64,000 nt of DNA from CAVPXC01 sp963709505 (GTDB lineage: Bacteria > Chloroflexota > Anaerolineae > JAAEKA01), in contig CAVPXC010000032.1 of NCBI GenBank assembly GCA_963709505.1, forward strand, positions 62,001 to 126,000, in the 5' to 3' direction. A model generated the notes under the pieces. The model saw only the letters and a program-made list of their open reading frames with translations. It had not been told where the DNA came from and did no database searches. Position numbers and translations under genes: made by a program. Shown here piece after piece: positions 63,657 through 64,000 of the stretch. Within the stretch, counting starts at the first letter, position 1. Each line of letters begins with the position of its first letter.

Positions 63657-63706
63657 AACGAGCTAGATTGGACCTTTCTTCCGAGAAAGGTCCAATCTAG
63701 CTCGTT
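63657..63706. repeat. GGACC palindrome near the window end
   Basis: AACGAGCTAGATTGGACC and GGTCCAATCTAGCTCGTT enclose TTTCTTCCGAGAAA, a stem of about 23 pairs. Same core as the palindromes at 50191-50310. Confidence 0.8.
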
Positions 63707-63749
63707 CGGTTTGCGGACTACTTGGAGAGAGTGGAAACCAGCGTCGAAC

Positions 63750-64000
63750 TCATTCGACAGTGTGGATGCTGCGTGATGGTGGGTGGGCGTCCACTAACAG
63801 ATCAGCCAGGGCTGTCTGGCGGTCGGAGGGGGAGTCAAAGGAGAGATAGATTGTATGCTGACGAATCCTGAGCTTCTGCTTCCCGCTGCGATAGCCGCCC
63901 CAGACGTCGACAGGTGACGTCGGAGGCGGGATGACCTGCGCGACGTCGATCTGTATCGCCGGCCGGGTTTGCCGGCCGAAACTGAGTTGGCCCGGCTCGA
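63750..64000 (-). CDS. Partial ORF, C-terminal part of an unidentified protein
   Basis: An open minus-strand frame enters from beyond the window and stops at 63750-63752. It encodes about 82 residues, including QIDVAQVIPPPTSPVDVWGG and LRIRQHTIYLSFDSPSDRQTALADLLVDAH, with normal amino-acid composition. I do not recognise the family. Confidence 0.4.
   Translation of the reverse strand, partial: EPGQLSFGRQTRPAIQIDVAQVIPPPTSPVDVWGGYRSGKQKLRIRQHTIYLSFDSPSDRQTALADLLVDAHPPSRSIHTVE

Overview
The window reads as a chromosomal segment of a high-GC bacterium, most likely a member of the Chloroflexota (Anaerolineae/Caldilineae-like). This is an inference from gene content: an F-type ATPase operon with a large acidic loop in AtpB, a PyrF-PyrE fusion, PurS-PurL fusion, animal-type PurE, DUF6062 and LVIVD-repeat proteins, and many intergenic palindromes. 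About 28 genes or gene parts lose reading frame at single points, including essential ones (atpA, atpB, atpF, guaB, purD, purM, purL). This looks like residual indel errors of a long-read assembly rather than gene decay, so genes are annotated across these points.

Layout. 1-6190: 3' part of a PfaA-like megasynthase (ketosynthase, five tandem ACP-like domains, ketoreductase, dehydratase). 6580-7377: nucleotidyltransferase/partner pair. 7472-8405: phosphopantetheinyl transferase. 8632-12235: three-gene biotin-dependent acyl-CoA carboxylase. 12676-14008 (minus): heptose genes gmhA/gmhB and a small zinc ribbon. 14505-23078: atpB-E-F-H-A-(lipoprotein)-G-D-C, then mreB and an MFS transporter. 25842-26500 (minus): a tRNA-Asn(GUU) gene split by a 586-nt group I intron that encodes an HNH endonuclease, downstream of dnaG-rpoD (minus). 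30226-33400: MgtC, a YgjP-like metallopeptidase and a secreted subtilase with dockerin. 33612-41501: pyrimidine operon pyrC-pyrFE-pyrB-pyrD-[IS200/IS605]-pyrK, with a strong promoter-terminator leader and large palindromes in its gaps. 41517-48383: DEAD helicase, secreted esterase with dockerin, GNATs, methyltransferase, NUDIX, DUF6062 and a small RHH-like gene. 48451-59777 (minus): purine operon purL-Q-C-(GNAT)-E-F-D-M-N. 59807-63413 (minus): LVIVD-repeat secreted protein and guaB. A partial minus-strand ORF closes the window.

How genes fit together. The carboxylase would supply malonyl- or methylmalonyl-CoA and the PPTase would activate carrier proteins for the synthase. All five ACP-like domains, however, carry Thr where the phosphopantetheine Ser is expected. 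The pyr, pur and guaB genes give nearly complete de novo nucleotide synthesis.

The most striking features are the intron-split tRNA-Asn gene, the Thr-type ACP array, a probable small RNA or attenuator before pyrC, and several families of palindromic or low-complexity repeats. Some of these repeats lie inside coding sequence (purL, purQ, the synthase) without breaking frame.
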